Shown here: positions 17,522-25,326 of the stretch, piece after piece | Position numbering within the stretch: position 1 is the stretch's first letter | Layout: every line of letters starts with the position of its first letter | Assembly (NCBI GenBank): GCA_001303245.1 | Contig: LJNS01000011.1 | Coordinates: forward strand, 1 to 60,667 | Direction of reading: 5' to 3' | Origin: Gammaproteobacteria bacterium SG8_30 | GTDB lineage: Bacteria > Pseudomonadota > Gammaproteobacteria > Steroidobacterales > Steroidobacteraceae | Length of the DNA stretch: 60,667 nucleotides | The notes under the pieces: generated by a model | Database searches by the model: none | What the model saw: only the letters and a program-made list of their open reading frames with translations | What the model was told of the DNA's origin: nothing | Translations under genes and position numbers: made by a program

Positions 17522-17891
17522 GCCGCTGTTCATCCTGGCGGCCATTTACGACGGCTTCCTGGCGCTGGCGTTCCTGATCGTCCCGGCCCAGATCTTCGCC
17601 ATGTACGGCGTGACGCCCCCCAACCACATGGCCTACATCCAGTTTCCCGCACTGCTGCTGCTCGTGTTTGCCGTCATGTTCTTCCGGATCGCCGCCGATC
17701 CGCATGGACGGCGCGAGCTGATCCTGTACGGCTGCGGCCTGAAACTGGCCTACTGCCTGACCGCCTTCCTGTACGACATCACGACGGGCATTCCTTCCAT
17801 GTGGATGCCTTGGGCCTGGGCCGACCTCGTCTTCCTGGCCCTGTTCCTGGCAGCCTGGCAGCGACTAGCGCCGGCCGCCGCCCGCAGCTGA
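17502..17891 (+). CDS. Second small four-helix membrane protein
   Basis: A 129-residue protein with AGGAAGGGAG immediately before ATG 17502, overlapping the radical SAM gene by 20 nt. Four hydrophobic spans: FILAAIYDGFLALAFLIVPA, YIQFPALLLLVFAVMFF, LILYGCGLKLAYCLTAFLY and WADLVFLALFLAAWQ. There are two Cys in the third helix. No known family is recognised. The overlapped gene order makes a functional link with the radical SAM enzyme likely, for instance substrate presentation in the membrane. Confidence 0.7.
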   Translation: MNEKWVKPLFILAAIYDGFLALAFLIVPAQIFAMYGVTPPNHMAYIQFPALLLLVFAVMFFRIAADPHGRRELILYGCGLKLAYCLTAFLYDITTGIPSMWMPWAWADLVFLALFLAAWQRLAPAAARS

Positions 17892-17902
17892 GTCCGCCAA
17901 GA

Positions 17903-17934
17903 GTCCAGCCCGCCTGACAGTCGGCGGGCTGGAC
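17903..17934 (+). terminator. Perfect 12-bp hairpin after the radical SAM operon
   Basis: Arms GTCCAGCCCGCC (17903-17914) and GGCGGGCTGGAC (17923-17934) with an 8-nt loop begin 12 nt past the stop of the second small membrane protein. No T-run follows. It likely separates the radical SAM unit from the Cfa unit that starts at 18021. Confidence 0.6.
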
Positions 17935-18020
17935 CTCGAGCGCCGAGCGAGAGATGATCGGCACGCGCCGACCGCTTGCCCGGTCGGTACGAGAGCGCTC
18001 GGCCTGCCGGAGAGAGAAAA

Positions 18021-19292
18021 ATGAAGCAGCCAGAAGCGAGCCCGGGGAACCACCGTCCCGCTCCCACGCGACACGGCGGCGGCAAGCAGCCTGCAGCGCG
18101 TCGGCCGTCCCCTGAGACCGGCCACCGGCTGCTGCGGCGGTTGCTGCATCGTCTCGGCGATCCGCCGCTCGGGATCGAGCTCGAGGGCGGCGCAGCGGCG
18201 GCCAACCCTGACCCGGTTGCCCGGATCAGGATCCGGGATCGCGGCACGCTGTTTCGCCTGGCGTTGAACGGCGCCATCGAGTTTGGCGACGCCTACTCGG
18301 ACGGACGCCTCGAAGTCGATGGCGACCTCGACGGGATGCTCGAAGAGATCTATCGCCGTGCGCCACCGCCGAGCGAGGCACCGGTGGGGGGTGCGCGCTG
18401 GCTCGCGCGCTCCCAGCGCGGCCGGAGCAACTCGCTGCGCGGTTCGCGGGACAACATCCACCGGCACTACGACATCGGGAACGGCTTCTATTCTCTCTGG
18501 CTGGGGCCGACGATGGCCTACACCTGCGCCTATTACCCGCGCCCGGACGTCTCGCTCGACGAGGCCCAGCGGGCCAAGATGGACCACGTGGCCCGCAAGC
18601 TCCGGCTTGCACCCGGCGACGAGGTGATCGAGGCGGGCTGCGGATGGGGCTCGCTCGCGATCCATATGGCCCGGCACTATGGTGCTCGCGTCCGGGCCTT
18701 CAACATTTCCTCGGAACAGGTGGCCTGGGCCCGCGACAAGGCCGCTGAGGCCGGTCTCGCGCGTCAGGTCGAGTTCATCGAGGACGACTACCGCAACATC
18801 CAGGGATCCTGCGACAAGTTCGTCTCAATCGGCATGCTCGAGCACGTCGGGCTCGACCGTTACGAGGATCTCGGGGGAGTCATATCGCGCTGCCTGCGTC
18901 CGGATGGCTTGGGCCTCGTACACAGCATCGGGCGAAACCGGCCGGCGCCCATGCACCCGTGGATCGAGAAGCGGATCTTCCCGGGCGCCTATCCTCCCAG
19001 CCTCTGGGAAATGGGCCGCATCTTCCAGCCTTACGACTTCTCGGTACTGGACGTCGAGAACCTGCGCCTCCACTACGCGAGGACACTCGATCATTGGCGC
19101 GCGGCTTTCGAGCGATCGGTCGAGCGCGTCGCCGAGATGTTCGACAAGCGTTTCGTGCGGATGTGGAGGCTCTATCTCGCGGGATCAGCGACGGCATTCC
19201 GAGTCGGCCAGCTGCAGCTCTTCCAGGTCCTGTTCGCGCCCGGCCGGAGCAACGCCGTGCCGTGGACACGAGCGGACCTATACCACGGGTGA
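18021..19292 (+). CDS. cfa: Cyclopropane-fatty-acyl-phospholipid synthase family methyltransferase
   Basis: A 423-residue SAM-dependent methyltransferase acting on unsaturated phospholipid acyl chains. ATG 18021 follows GGAGAGAG. The N-terminal lipid-binding domain covers residues 40-130. The catalytic domain starts at HYDIGNGFYSLWLG, with the SAM motif VIEAGCGWGSLA at 202-213. The bicarbonate-site residues known from E. coli Cfa appear conserved: C169 (AYTCAYY), E274 (MLEHVG), H301 and I303 (VHSIG), and a Tyr in LRLHYARTLDHW. It is therefore probably active, making a cyclopropane or a methylated chain. Its TGA overlaps the ATG of the following flavoprotein. Confidence 0.9.
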   Translation: MKQPEASPGNHRPAPTRHGGGKQPAARRPSPETGHRLLRRLLHRLGDPPLGIELEGGAAAANPDPVARIRIRDRGTLFRLALNGAIEFGDAYSDGRLEVDGDLDGMLEEIYRRAPPPSEAPVGGARWLARSQRGRSNSLRGSRDNIHRHYDIGNGFYSLWLGPTMAYTCAYYPRPDVSLDEAQRAKMDHVARKLRLAPGDEVIEAGCGWGSLAIHMARHYGARVRAFNISSEQVAWARDKAAEAGLARQVEFIEDDYRNIQGSCDKFVSIGMLEHVGLDRYEDLGGVISRCLRPDGLGLVHSIGRNRPAPMHPWIEKRIFPGAYPPSLWEMGRIFQPYDFSVLDVENLRLHYARTLDHWRAAFERSVERVAEMFDKRFVRMWRLYLAGSATAFRVGQLQLFQVLFAPGRSNAVPWTRADLYHG

Positions 19293-20470
19293 TGAACCGG
19301 CACACGACACGCTGCGACGTGCTGGTCGTAGGCGGGGGGCCGGCTGGCTCGACCTGTGCAGCCGAGCTCGTCCGAGCGGGACTCGACGTCGTGGTCATCG
19401 ACAAGACCCACTTCCCTCGAGACAAGACCTGCGCGGGGTGGATCACTCCGCAGGTCGTGAGCACGATCGGCCTGGATCTCGAGGACTACGCCCGCGGCCG
19501 GGTCCTGCAGCCGATCAGCGGATTCGTGACCGGCGTCATCGGAGCCGAGCCTCATCGCATCCGGTACGGGGACACCGTGAGCTATGGGATTCGGCGCTGC
19601 GAATTCGACCACTACCTGCTGGAGCGCAGCGGCGCGCGGCTTCGCCTGGACGAGCCCGTCGAGCGGATCGAGCGCCAGGGCGCAGGATGGCGGGTGAATG
19701 GCGACATCGAGTCGGCCATGCTGGTCGGCGCCGGCGGTCACTTCTGCCCTGTCGCCAGCTACCTCGGCGCACGGGTCGGCCGCGCCGAGCGGGTCATCGC
19801 AGCACAGGAAGCCGAGTTCCTCGCCCAGGATGACTCATGCCTGGCTAGGCCGGAGGAGCCGGAACTCTACTTCTGCAGGAATCTGTCCGGCTACGGCTGG
19901 TGCTTCCGGAAGGGTGACTTCCTCAATGTCGGACTCGGAAGGATCGGCCACCATGGGCTGGCCGGGTCGGTACGCGAATTCTGGGACTGGCTTGCAGAGC
20001 GCAGACGCGTGCCGGCCGGACCCATGCCCCGCATGAAGGGGCACGCCTACCTCCTCCACGGTTTCGGCGCGCGGCGACGCATCGACGACGCCATAGCACT
20101 CGTCGGGGACGCGGCAGGGCTCGCCTACCCGCAGAGCGGCGAAGGCATCCGGCCGGCAGTAGAGTCCGGCGTCCTGCTGGCTCGCGTCATCGCTGCAGCG
20201 GCCGGTGACTATTCGCGTGTCCGGCTGCAGGTCTACATTGCCGAACTCGAACGCCGGCTCGGCGAGCCCGGCATCCCACCGGGCAGTGCCAGCTCTCTTC
20301 CCTCACGCCTGCGCGCCTTGCTGGGAAGGAACGTCATTGCACAGCCCTGGTTTGCGCGCCGCGTGGTGCTCGACCGGTGGTTTCTCCACGCCCACGAGTC
20401 CGCGCTTCCGTCCCTGGCCAGCGCCGGCGCCGCCGGCCAGACAACCGTCCAGGCGCCTCTCCGGGCCTAG
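19292..20470 (+). CDS. Geranylgeranyl reductase family FAD-dependent oxidoreductase
   Basis: A 392-residue flavoprotein. It has an N-terminal FAD dinucleotide-binding motif VVGGGPAGSTCAAEL (12-26), the substrate-region signature DKTHFPRDKTCAGW typical of the GGR group, and a second FAD motif LVGDAAGLAYPQSGEGI near 270-286. Family members reduce C=C bonds in isoprenoid chains (chlorophyll side chain, archaeal lipids, menaquinone). Its start overlaps the Cfa stop (TGATG), so translation is coupled. A combined methylation-reduction of fatty acyl chains is a reasonable hypothesis but is not shown by the sequence. A Pro/Ala-rich C-terminus of about 30 residues looks disordered. Confidence 0.8.
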   Translation: MNRHTTRCDVLVVGGGPAGSTCAAELVRAGLDVVVIDKTHFPRDKTCAGWITPQVVSTIGLDLEDYARGRVLQPISGFVTGVIGAEPHRIRYGDTVSYGIRRCEFDHYLLERSGARLRLDEPVERIERQGAGWRVNGDIESAMLVGAGGHFCPVASYLGARVGRAERVIAAQEAEFLAQDDSCLARPEEPELYFCRNLSGYGWCFRKGDFLNVGLGRIGHHGLAGSVREFWDWLAERRRVPAGPMPRMKGHAYLLHGFGARRRIDDAIALVGDAAGLAYPQSGEGIRPAVESGVLLARVIAAAAGDYSRVRLQVYIAELERRLGEPGIPPGSASSLPSRLRALLGRNVIAQPWFARRVVLDRWFLHAHESALPSLASAGAAGQTTVQAPLRA

Positions 20471-20501
20471 CGCAGAACTCCTCGATGCGCGTGCCGCGCT
20501 A

Positions 20502-20538
20502 CGTGCCCGGGCAGCGGGCTCTGGCCGGACCGGGCACG
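20502..20538 (+). terminator. Weak hairpin after the Cfa-GGR pair
   Basis: Arms CGTGCCCGG (20502-20510) and CCGGGCACG (20530-20538) enclose a 19-nt loop, 31 nt after the flavoprotein stop. There is no T-run; a possible factor-dependent terminator. Confidence 0.3.
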
Positions 20539-20643
20539 CTCAATGCCGAACTGCAAGAGAGAGCCGAACCGGCGCGTGGTCGTGCGGGTTAACATCCCTT
20601 CCATGGCCGTCCCCGGCCCTCTGCCCCCGACGCGGAGAACAGC

Positions 20644-21975
20644 ATGCCCGACGACGAACCGGTGACACTGAGATTGGTCGCGTACTTCACCGAGCGTCTG
20701 CAGAATCCAGAGCAATGGTGGCAGGTCGCCGTCTTCGCCGTCGCGGTCGCTATCTCCTGGGGCGTTTCCAGGCTGACCCGCCGCCAACTGGGAAAGGCGG
20801 ACGGTGAGGAGCCCCGCACGACGGCTGCCATCGCCGTAGCGCTCACCCGGCGCATCGTCTTTCCCGTCACGCTCGGGCTGTCGAGCCTCGTGGGGGCGGC
20901 CCTGATGCGTCGCCTGGCTCTGCCGGAGGCGATGCTTTCAGCCGCCGCCGTGCTTGCGCTCGCGCTCGGCGGCATTCGGCTGTTCGCGGAGGTGCTCAAG
21001 CGGGCACTGCGCCCGGGTCCGTTGCTGATCGCCTCCGAGCACATCATCACCTGGTTCGTCTGGATCGTCGCGGCGCTCTACCTGCTGGGCTGGACCGGTG
21101 CCGTCGGGGAGGCGCTCGACGCCATCGCAATCCCCATCGGCCAGACTCGCTTCTCCCTGCTCGACGCGCTGCGCGTCCTCGTCACTCTCGTCGTGTTCAT
21201 GATCGTGGCGGGCTATCTCGGTACGCTCGCCACTCGCGGCATCATGGCCTCGACCCAGATCTCGATCGGGCTGCGGGTCGGCATCGCCAAGTTCATCCGG
21301 CTGTTCCTGATCCTGATCGCCGCATTGCTCGCCCTCAATACCGTGGGTGTCGACCTCGCGGCACTGACCGTGTTCGGCGGCGCGCTCGGCATCGGTCTCG
21401 GTTTCGGCCTGCAACGGATCGCGGCGAATTTCGTAAGCGGCTTCATCCTGGTCGGCGACCGCTCGATCCGGCAGGGCGACGTCATCACCATCGGCGACCG
21501 TTTCGGCGTCGTCAAGGATCTGCGGGCCCGTTACATCGTCGTCCAGGACCGTGACGGGGTGGACACGCTGATCCCCAACGAGAACGTCATCAGCTCCGAG
21601 GTGATCAACTGGAGCTACGCCAACCGGGCCATCCGGTTGAAACTGCCGGTCCAGATCAGCTACCAGGACAACCCTCGCAAGGCGCTGCAACTCCTGCTCG
21701 ATGCAGCTGCGCATCACCCGCGCGTGCAGAAGAAGCCGGCACCGGCGAGCCGCGTCATGAGCTTCGGCGACAATGGAATCGATCTCGAGCTGCGATTCTG
21801 GATTCTCGATCCGGAGGACGGAGTCAACAACGTCCGGTCGGATCTCTACCTGGAAATCTGGGACCTGTTCGAGGAGCACGGCGTGACCATTCCCTTCCCG
21901 CAGCGCGATCTCCACCTGAAGGAGGGTTGGCCGAGACCGGAACCCGATCGGACAACGGCGAGCGCCCCGGGATGA
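20644..21975 (+). CDS. MscS family mechanosensitive ion channel
   Basis: A 443-residue protein with five or six N-terminal transmembrane segments, then the pore-lining helix and cytoplasmic beta domain of MscS. The diagnostic stretch is GGALGIGLGFGLQRIAANFV near residues 248-267, followed by SGFILVGDRSIRQGDVI and the DRDGVDTLIPNENVISSEVINWS segment. The C-terminal vestibule domain ends with HGVTIPFPQRDLHL. It is longer than E. coli MscS (286 residues), with extra helices in front, more like YbdG-type channels. It should gate on membrane tension during osmotic downshock. Its location next to lipid-modifying genes may be chance. Confidence 0.9.
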   Translation: MPDDEPVTLRLVAYFTERLQNPEQWWQVAVFAVAVAISWGVSRLTRRQLGKADGEEPRTTAAIAVALTRRIVFPVTLGLSSLVGAALMRRLALPEAMLSAAAVLALALGGIRLFAEVLKRALRPGPLLIASEHIITWFVWIVAALYLLGWTGAVGEALDAIAIPIGQTRFSLLDALRVLVTLVVFMIVAGYLGTLATRGIMASTQISIGLRVGIAKFIRLFLILIAALLALNTVGVDLAALTVFGGALGIGLGFGLQRIAANFVSGFILVGDRSIRQGDVITIGDRFGVVKDLRARYIVVQDRDGVDTLIPNENVISSEVINWSYANRAIRLKLPVQISYQDNPRKALQLLLDAAAHHPRVQKKPAPASRVMSFGDNGIDLELRFWILDPEDGVNNVRSDLYLEIWDLFEEHGVTIPFPQRDLHLKEGWPRPEPDRTTASAPG

Positions 21976-22027
21976 ACCCTTCCGGTCGACGTGCCGCACG
22001 AACGAGCCGCGGCCGGGCTGGCAGGAA

Positions 22028-22045
22028 GAGCCGGTAGGCCGGCTC
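22028..22045 (+). terminator. Short hairpin downstream of the MscS-family gene
   Basis: GAGCCGG (22028-22034) and CCGGCTC (22039-22045) form a 7-bp stem with a 4-nt loop, about 50 nt after the stop. Weak evidence. Confidence 0.3.
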
Positions 22046-22109
22046 GTCAGCCGATTCGGACCATGAGGTACAGGACAGTTCGCCCTCTCACGACCGAGGG
22101 GTCGCCGGA

Positions 22110-22131
22110 GTGATTCCCGATTCACGGCGGG
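22110..22131 (+). repeat. Isolated copy of GTGATTCCCG hairpin motif
   Basis: GTGATTCCCG (22110-22119) is followed by CGGG (22128-22131), giving a CCCG/CGGG mini-hairpin as in the units at 30875-30979. It is the only other intergenic copy I found in the window. Confidence 0.4.
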
Positions 22132-22320
22132 TCGACGCTTGACAATAGTCCCGGGCCCGCGGCCCGGATCTCCACGGTGCGCGTCCGGATGCCGGCAAAA
22201 CGTGACCCGCAGCCGCTTCAGGACATAGCCCGTTTGGGTAACCTCGGATCACGGCCGCCTTTGCCCTGCCAGTTCGAAGACGACAGCACTCGACGGCCGG
22301 AACCGCTCGGGGGGCAGGTC

Positions 22321-22434
22321 ATGGACTTGTACGAGTTGTCAATTCTCGGGATGCTTCTGGCGGGCTCCAACGTGATTCGAATGCTGGTGGACTCCTATCT
22401 CGACAGCCGGAATCACCACCCCCGGGTACACTGA
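22321..22434 (+). CDS. Possible 37-residue peptide
   Basis: A short frame from ATG 22321, behind GGGGGCAGGTC, encodes MDLYELSILGMLLAGSNVIR and 17 more residues ending in HHPRVH. The first half is moderately hydrophobic. Its position between the MscS-family gene and the convergent Ton operon, and a fair ribosome site, make it possible, but nothing confirms it. Confidence 0.25.
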   Translation: MDLYELSILGMLLAGSNVIRMLVDSYLDSRNHHPRVH

Positions 22435-22457
22435 CGGCCCGATCTCGCTGTCCCTCG

Positions 22458-22488
22458 GCAGGACCGGCCCCCATGGGGACCGGCCTGC
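22458..22488 (-). terminator. Hairpin terminating the Ton operon
   Basis: An imperfect but long stem: GCAGG, CCGG and CCCC in the left arm pair with GGGG, CCGG and CCTGC in the right arm around ATG, with two single-base bulges. It begins 7 nt after the stop of the TPR gene on the minus strand. Confidence 0.5.
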
Positions 22489-22494
22489 AACGTG

Positions 22495-23727
22495 TCAATG
22501 CGGCTGGCCCGGAGCACCTGCTGCCGCGTTCGCGAGCGCCATCCAGTACTCCGCACTTGCCTTCATCGCTGGCGCCCGCGCCGCCTGCTCGAACGCGGCC
22601 CGGGCGCCGGGAACCTCTCCGGACTTGAGCAGGGCGACTCCAAGCATCAGGCGCGTGCGTGGCTCGTCGTCGAGATTGCCCCGCTCGAGGGCCCTGGTCA
22701 GCGAGGCGGCCGCATCGAGCCACTGGCCGTCTTCCATGCAGAGCTTGCCGGCGAGCTGATCGAGCTCGCCGGCACCGGTATCCGCCGCAAGCCGCGTGAA
22801 TGCCTGCTTCGCCCTCTCCCGCTCCCTCGCCAGGAGCCACAGTTCGCCGAGATACCGCCGACGCTCGGGCGTCGGCTTCAGCAGCCCTGCAGCCGTCCAC
22901 GCCTCGAGCAGCCGGGCCCCCTTGTCCGGCATGCCCAGCGTGGCGTACATGCTGGCGATCGCGTCGAGGTCAGTGGTCTCCAGGCGGTGCAGATGCTGTG
23001 CCAGCCTCAAGGTCGCGAGGGCGGCTGCCCGGTCACCGCGCTCCAGTTGCACGCTCGCCAGCTTGCGCCAGAGCAGCAGCTCCGCCGGTGTCTCGCTGAT
23101 CAAGGTCGTTAGCAGCCCGTCGGCCTTCTTCAGCGCGCCTCCCTGAACGTAGGCCGCGAGCAGTACCTCTCGCCAACGCCGCTCGGGCTTGTCGGCCAGC
23201 GCCAGCGCCCGCTCGAGGGAAGCCTGGGCCGCAGCGTAGCGGCCCGTCTGGTACTGGGCCATGCCCCGGTAGTAGAACGCCTCGGCGAGCGGGTCGGGGT
23301 CCTGAGCGAACCAGGCGTCCAGCGCAGCGAGCGCCTCCTCGTAGCGCTCCTCGGACAGGAGCAGCCTGGCCTGGAAGAATCGCAGGTCGAGGGCCAGATG
23401 CGGCGGAAGATCCGTGCGCTCCAGCGCCGTCGCGAGCGTTCGCAGCGCTGCCTCGGGCTGCTCCAGCAGCGTCTGTGCGTGCGCCAGGTACTGCATGACG
23501 TACGCGTACTCGTAGGGGCGCTCGGCCACCTCCGCGGCGAGCCCCCGGAGCGCCTCGATGGCCGTCCCCGCCTGCTGGCCGTCCAGCATCTCCTGCGCAC
23601 GCTGCAGCTTCCGGTAGGTCGGTACCGAAAGCGTTTCCTCTCCCTGTGCCAGACCGATGGCGAAGACGAGGAGGAGTAGACCGGACCCTAGCGCTGCGAT
23701 GGACGACTTGACGGGGCCCATCGGCAT
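22495..23727 (-). CDS. TPR-repeat protein of the Ton operon
   Basis: A 410-residue exported helical-repeat protein. ATG 23727 overlaps the TonB stop (TGATG). A signal sequence (SSIAALGSGLLLLVFAIGLA) is followed by at least eight TPR-like helical pairs, for example YEYAYVMQYLAHAQTLLEQP, RFFQARLLLSEERYEEALAALD, AFYYRGMAQYQTGRYAAAQASL and RLMLGVALLKSGEVPGARAAFEQA. In TonB2/TtpC-type clusters a periplasmic TPR protein commonly ends the operon and is thought to assist complex assembly or receptor contact. No enzymatic motif is visible. Confidence 0.8.
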   Translation of the reverse strand: MPMGPVKSSIAALGSGLLLLVFAIGLAQGEETLSVPTYRKLQRAQEMLDGQQAGTAIEALRGLAAEVAERPYEYAYVMQYLAHAQTLLEQPEAALRTLATALERTDLPPHLALDLRFFQARLLLSEERYEEALAALDAWFAQDPDPLAEAFYYRGMAQYQTGRYAAAQASLERALALADKPERRWREVLLAAYVQGGALKKADGLLTTLISETPAELLLWRKLASVQLERGDRAAALATLRLAQHLHRLETTDLDAIASMYATLGMPDKGARLLEAWTAAGLLKPTPERRRYLGELWLLARERERAKQAFTRLAADTGAGELDQLAGKLCMEDGQWLDAAASLTRALERGNLDDEPRTRLMLGVALLKSGEVPGARAAFEQAARAPAMKASAEYWMALANAAAGAPGQPH

Positions 23728-24374
23728 CACCCCGGCGAGTCCGCAAGCTTGAAGGTGAAACGGTTGCGACAGGGTATCGCGACCGGCCGGCCGTTGCGCA
23801 CCACGGGCTGGAATCGCCAACGCGCCACGGCCGCCAGCGTCACGTCTTCGAACACGCCTCGCGGCGATGCCGAGATCACGGAGGGACTCGTCACGTTGCC
23901 GGTCTCGGTCACCGTGAACAGCACGTCGACGTATCCCTCGATGCCCCGGGCCAATGCGTTCCTGGGATAGGTCGGGGGCACGCGTACCAGCACCACGAGG
24001 TCGCTCGCACTACGGACCGTCATCGGCACCGAGCCGCTGCCTCCCAGGCTCCCGTCCGGCGCGCCACCGAAGTCGAAATTCATCCGGGTGTCGATCGTTG
24101 CTCCACCGAGCCCGGTCGCCGAGGTCTCGATGAGCTGGTTGATCCTGCTCTGCTCTTCGGCCCGAGGCTTGCTGGGCGGCTCCGCGCTGCGGCGGGTTTC
24201 CGGAGGCGGCTCCAGGTCGCTCATGCGGATGAAGTTGGCGATCTGAAGGTCCTCGGCCTCGGTCAACCGGACTTGCTCCTGGTGGACCATCGCCTGCATC
24301 GCCGAGAACAGCAGCAGGTTGACGACCGCGGTCACCGCCAGGATCACGGATAGCCGGGTCGTCTGCAGCTTCAT
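23727..24374 (-). CDS. tonB: TonB family periplasmic energy transducer
   Basis: A 215-residue protein with one N-terminal transmembrane helix (LSVILAVTAVVNLLLFSAM, 8-26), a short linker containing EPPPETRRSAEPPSKPRAEE, and a C-terminal TonB domain from about residue 130 (VRVPPTYPRNALARGIEGYV, then FTVTETGNVTSPSV, RWRFQPVVRNGRPV). It is short for a TonB and the Pro-rich spacer is small, as in TonB2-type proteins. It would pass energy from the ExbB/ExbD motor to outer-membrane receptors. It starts 4 nt inside the end of exbD. Confidence 0.88.
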   Translation of the reverse strand: MKLQTTRLSVILAVTAVVNLLLFSAMQAMVHQEQVRLTEAEDLQIANFIRMSDLEPPPETRRSAEPPSKPRAEEQSRINQLIETSATGLGGATIDTRMNFDFGGAPDGSLGGSGSVPMTVRSASDLVVLVRVPPTYPRNALARGIEGYVDVLFTVTETGNVTSPSVISASPRGVFEDVTLAAVARWRFQPVVRNGRPVAIPCRNRFTFKLADSPG

Positions 24375-24790
24375 GTGCCACCGGCTCCCGTGGCCGCGAC
24401 GGCCACGTTTTCCACGCCCGCGAGGCGAGCCTGGTCGAGCACCTGGATCACGAGGCCGGTCAACGACTCCTGGTCCGCGAGGATGACTACCGAACCTTCC
24501 GGGTTCTCGGCCCGCAGGCGCTCGACGTGGCCGCGCACGCTTCGCGGATCGACGCGCTGCCGGTCGATCCAGACCTCGCCGCTCCGCGTTACCGCGATCA
24601 TTATGTTGGCGGCCTGCTGTACCTGGGCGCTCCGCGCGGACGGCCGCTCGATCTCGACGCCCGCCTCCTTGACGAAGGAGGCGTTCACCGCGAAGAAGAT
24701 GAGCAGGATGAACACCATGTCGATCAGCGGAGTGACGTTCAGCGCCGTGCCGCCGTTCGTACCGATGTGATGCTGTTTCCAGTTGATCAC
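24371..24790 (-). CDS. exbD: ExbD/TolR family biopolymer transport protein
   Basis: A 139-residue protein with a single N-terminal transmembrane helix carrying the family Asp in LNVTPLIDMVFILLIFF (Asp near residue 24), which is the proton-pathway residue in ExbD. It is followed by a periplasmic domain (VWIDRQRVDPRSVRGHVERL, VVILADQESLTGLVIQVLDQ). Overlaps both neighbours by 4 nt, which supports a tightly coupled operon. It forms the motor with ExbB. Confidence 0.9.
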   Translation of the reverse strand: MINWKQHHIGTNGGTALNVTPLIDMVFILLIFFAVNASFVKEAGVEIERPSARSAQVQQAANIMIAVTRSGEVWIDRQRVDPRSVRGHVERLRAENPEGSVVILADQESLTGLVIQVLDQARLAGVENVAVAATGAGGT

Positions 24791-25326
24791 TTGGACACCA
24801 TCTCCTCGATCATGCTGGACCGGAGTGCACGCTCGCTTCGCTCCGCCCGGTTTTCAAGATTCGAGACGAAATACAGCCCCGAGAGCGCCGTCAGCAGCCC
24901 GGCCATGGTAGTGAGCAGGGCCTCGGCGATCCCGGCCGCCATGCCGCGGGTATTACCGGTGCCGAAGACGGTGATCACCTGGAACACCTTGATCATGCCC
25001 GACACCGTCCCGAGCAGGCCCACCAGCGGCAGGACGCCGGTGAGCGTGCGGATGACCTCGAGGCGCCTGGTACACACGCTGCGGAACTCGCGCACGCGTT
25101 GTTCCAGAGCGCGCAGGCGGGGCGTGGCGGTCACTCCGGAAACCGCCGTCTGCCGCCATTCCGACAGGACCCGTGCCAGTGCGGGACCGAGCTCGCGCGC
25201 GTAGAACCAGTAGCGCTCTGCGATCAGGGCCCACATCAGGATCGACAGGCCGAGGATGATCCACAACAGGTGGCCCCCGTCGTCGAAGAACTCGGCCAGC
25301 CCGGCCTGCCACTCAGCCAGCCACAT
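24787..25326 (-). CDS. exbB: ExbB/TolQ family proton channel protein
   Basis: A 179-residue protein with three transmembrane helices in the ExbB arrangement: LLWIILGLSILMWALIAERY near the start, then a cytoplasmic segment, then the signature LPLVGLLGTVSGMIKVFQVI (about 103-122) and AEALLTTMAGLLTALSGLYF. It is the compact ExbB2 of the cluster, distinct from the larger coiled-coil form encoded just upstream. Together with ExbD it converts proton flow into TonB movement. Confidence 0.9.
   Translation of the reverse strand: MWLAEWQAGLAEFFDDGGHLLWIILGLSILMWALIAERYWFYARELGPALARVLSEWRQTAVSGVTATPRLRALEQRVREFRSVCTRRLEVIRTLTGVLPLVGLLGTVSGMIKVFQVITVFGTGNTRGMAAGIAEALLTTMAGLLTALSGLYFVSNLENRAERSERALRSSMIEEMVSK

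Larger units (their letters stand above)
21976..22320. other. Intergenic region, about 345 bp
   Basis: Holds the region after mscS and before a tiny open frame at 22321. It contains a small hairpin at 22028-22045, one copy of the GTGATTCCCG hairpin motif at 22110-22131 that also forms the array at 30.9 kb, and a lone TTGACA at 22139-22144 without a clear -10 partner. No convincing gene is seen. Confidence 0.5.

Noticed and set aside
22139..22144. TTGACA as a sigma-70 promoter
   Set aside because: No -10-like sequence at 16-18 nt spacing; the downstream DNA is a GC-rich self-complementary run.
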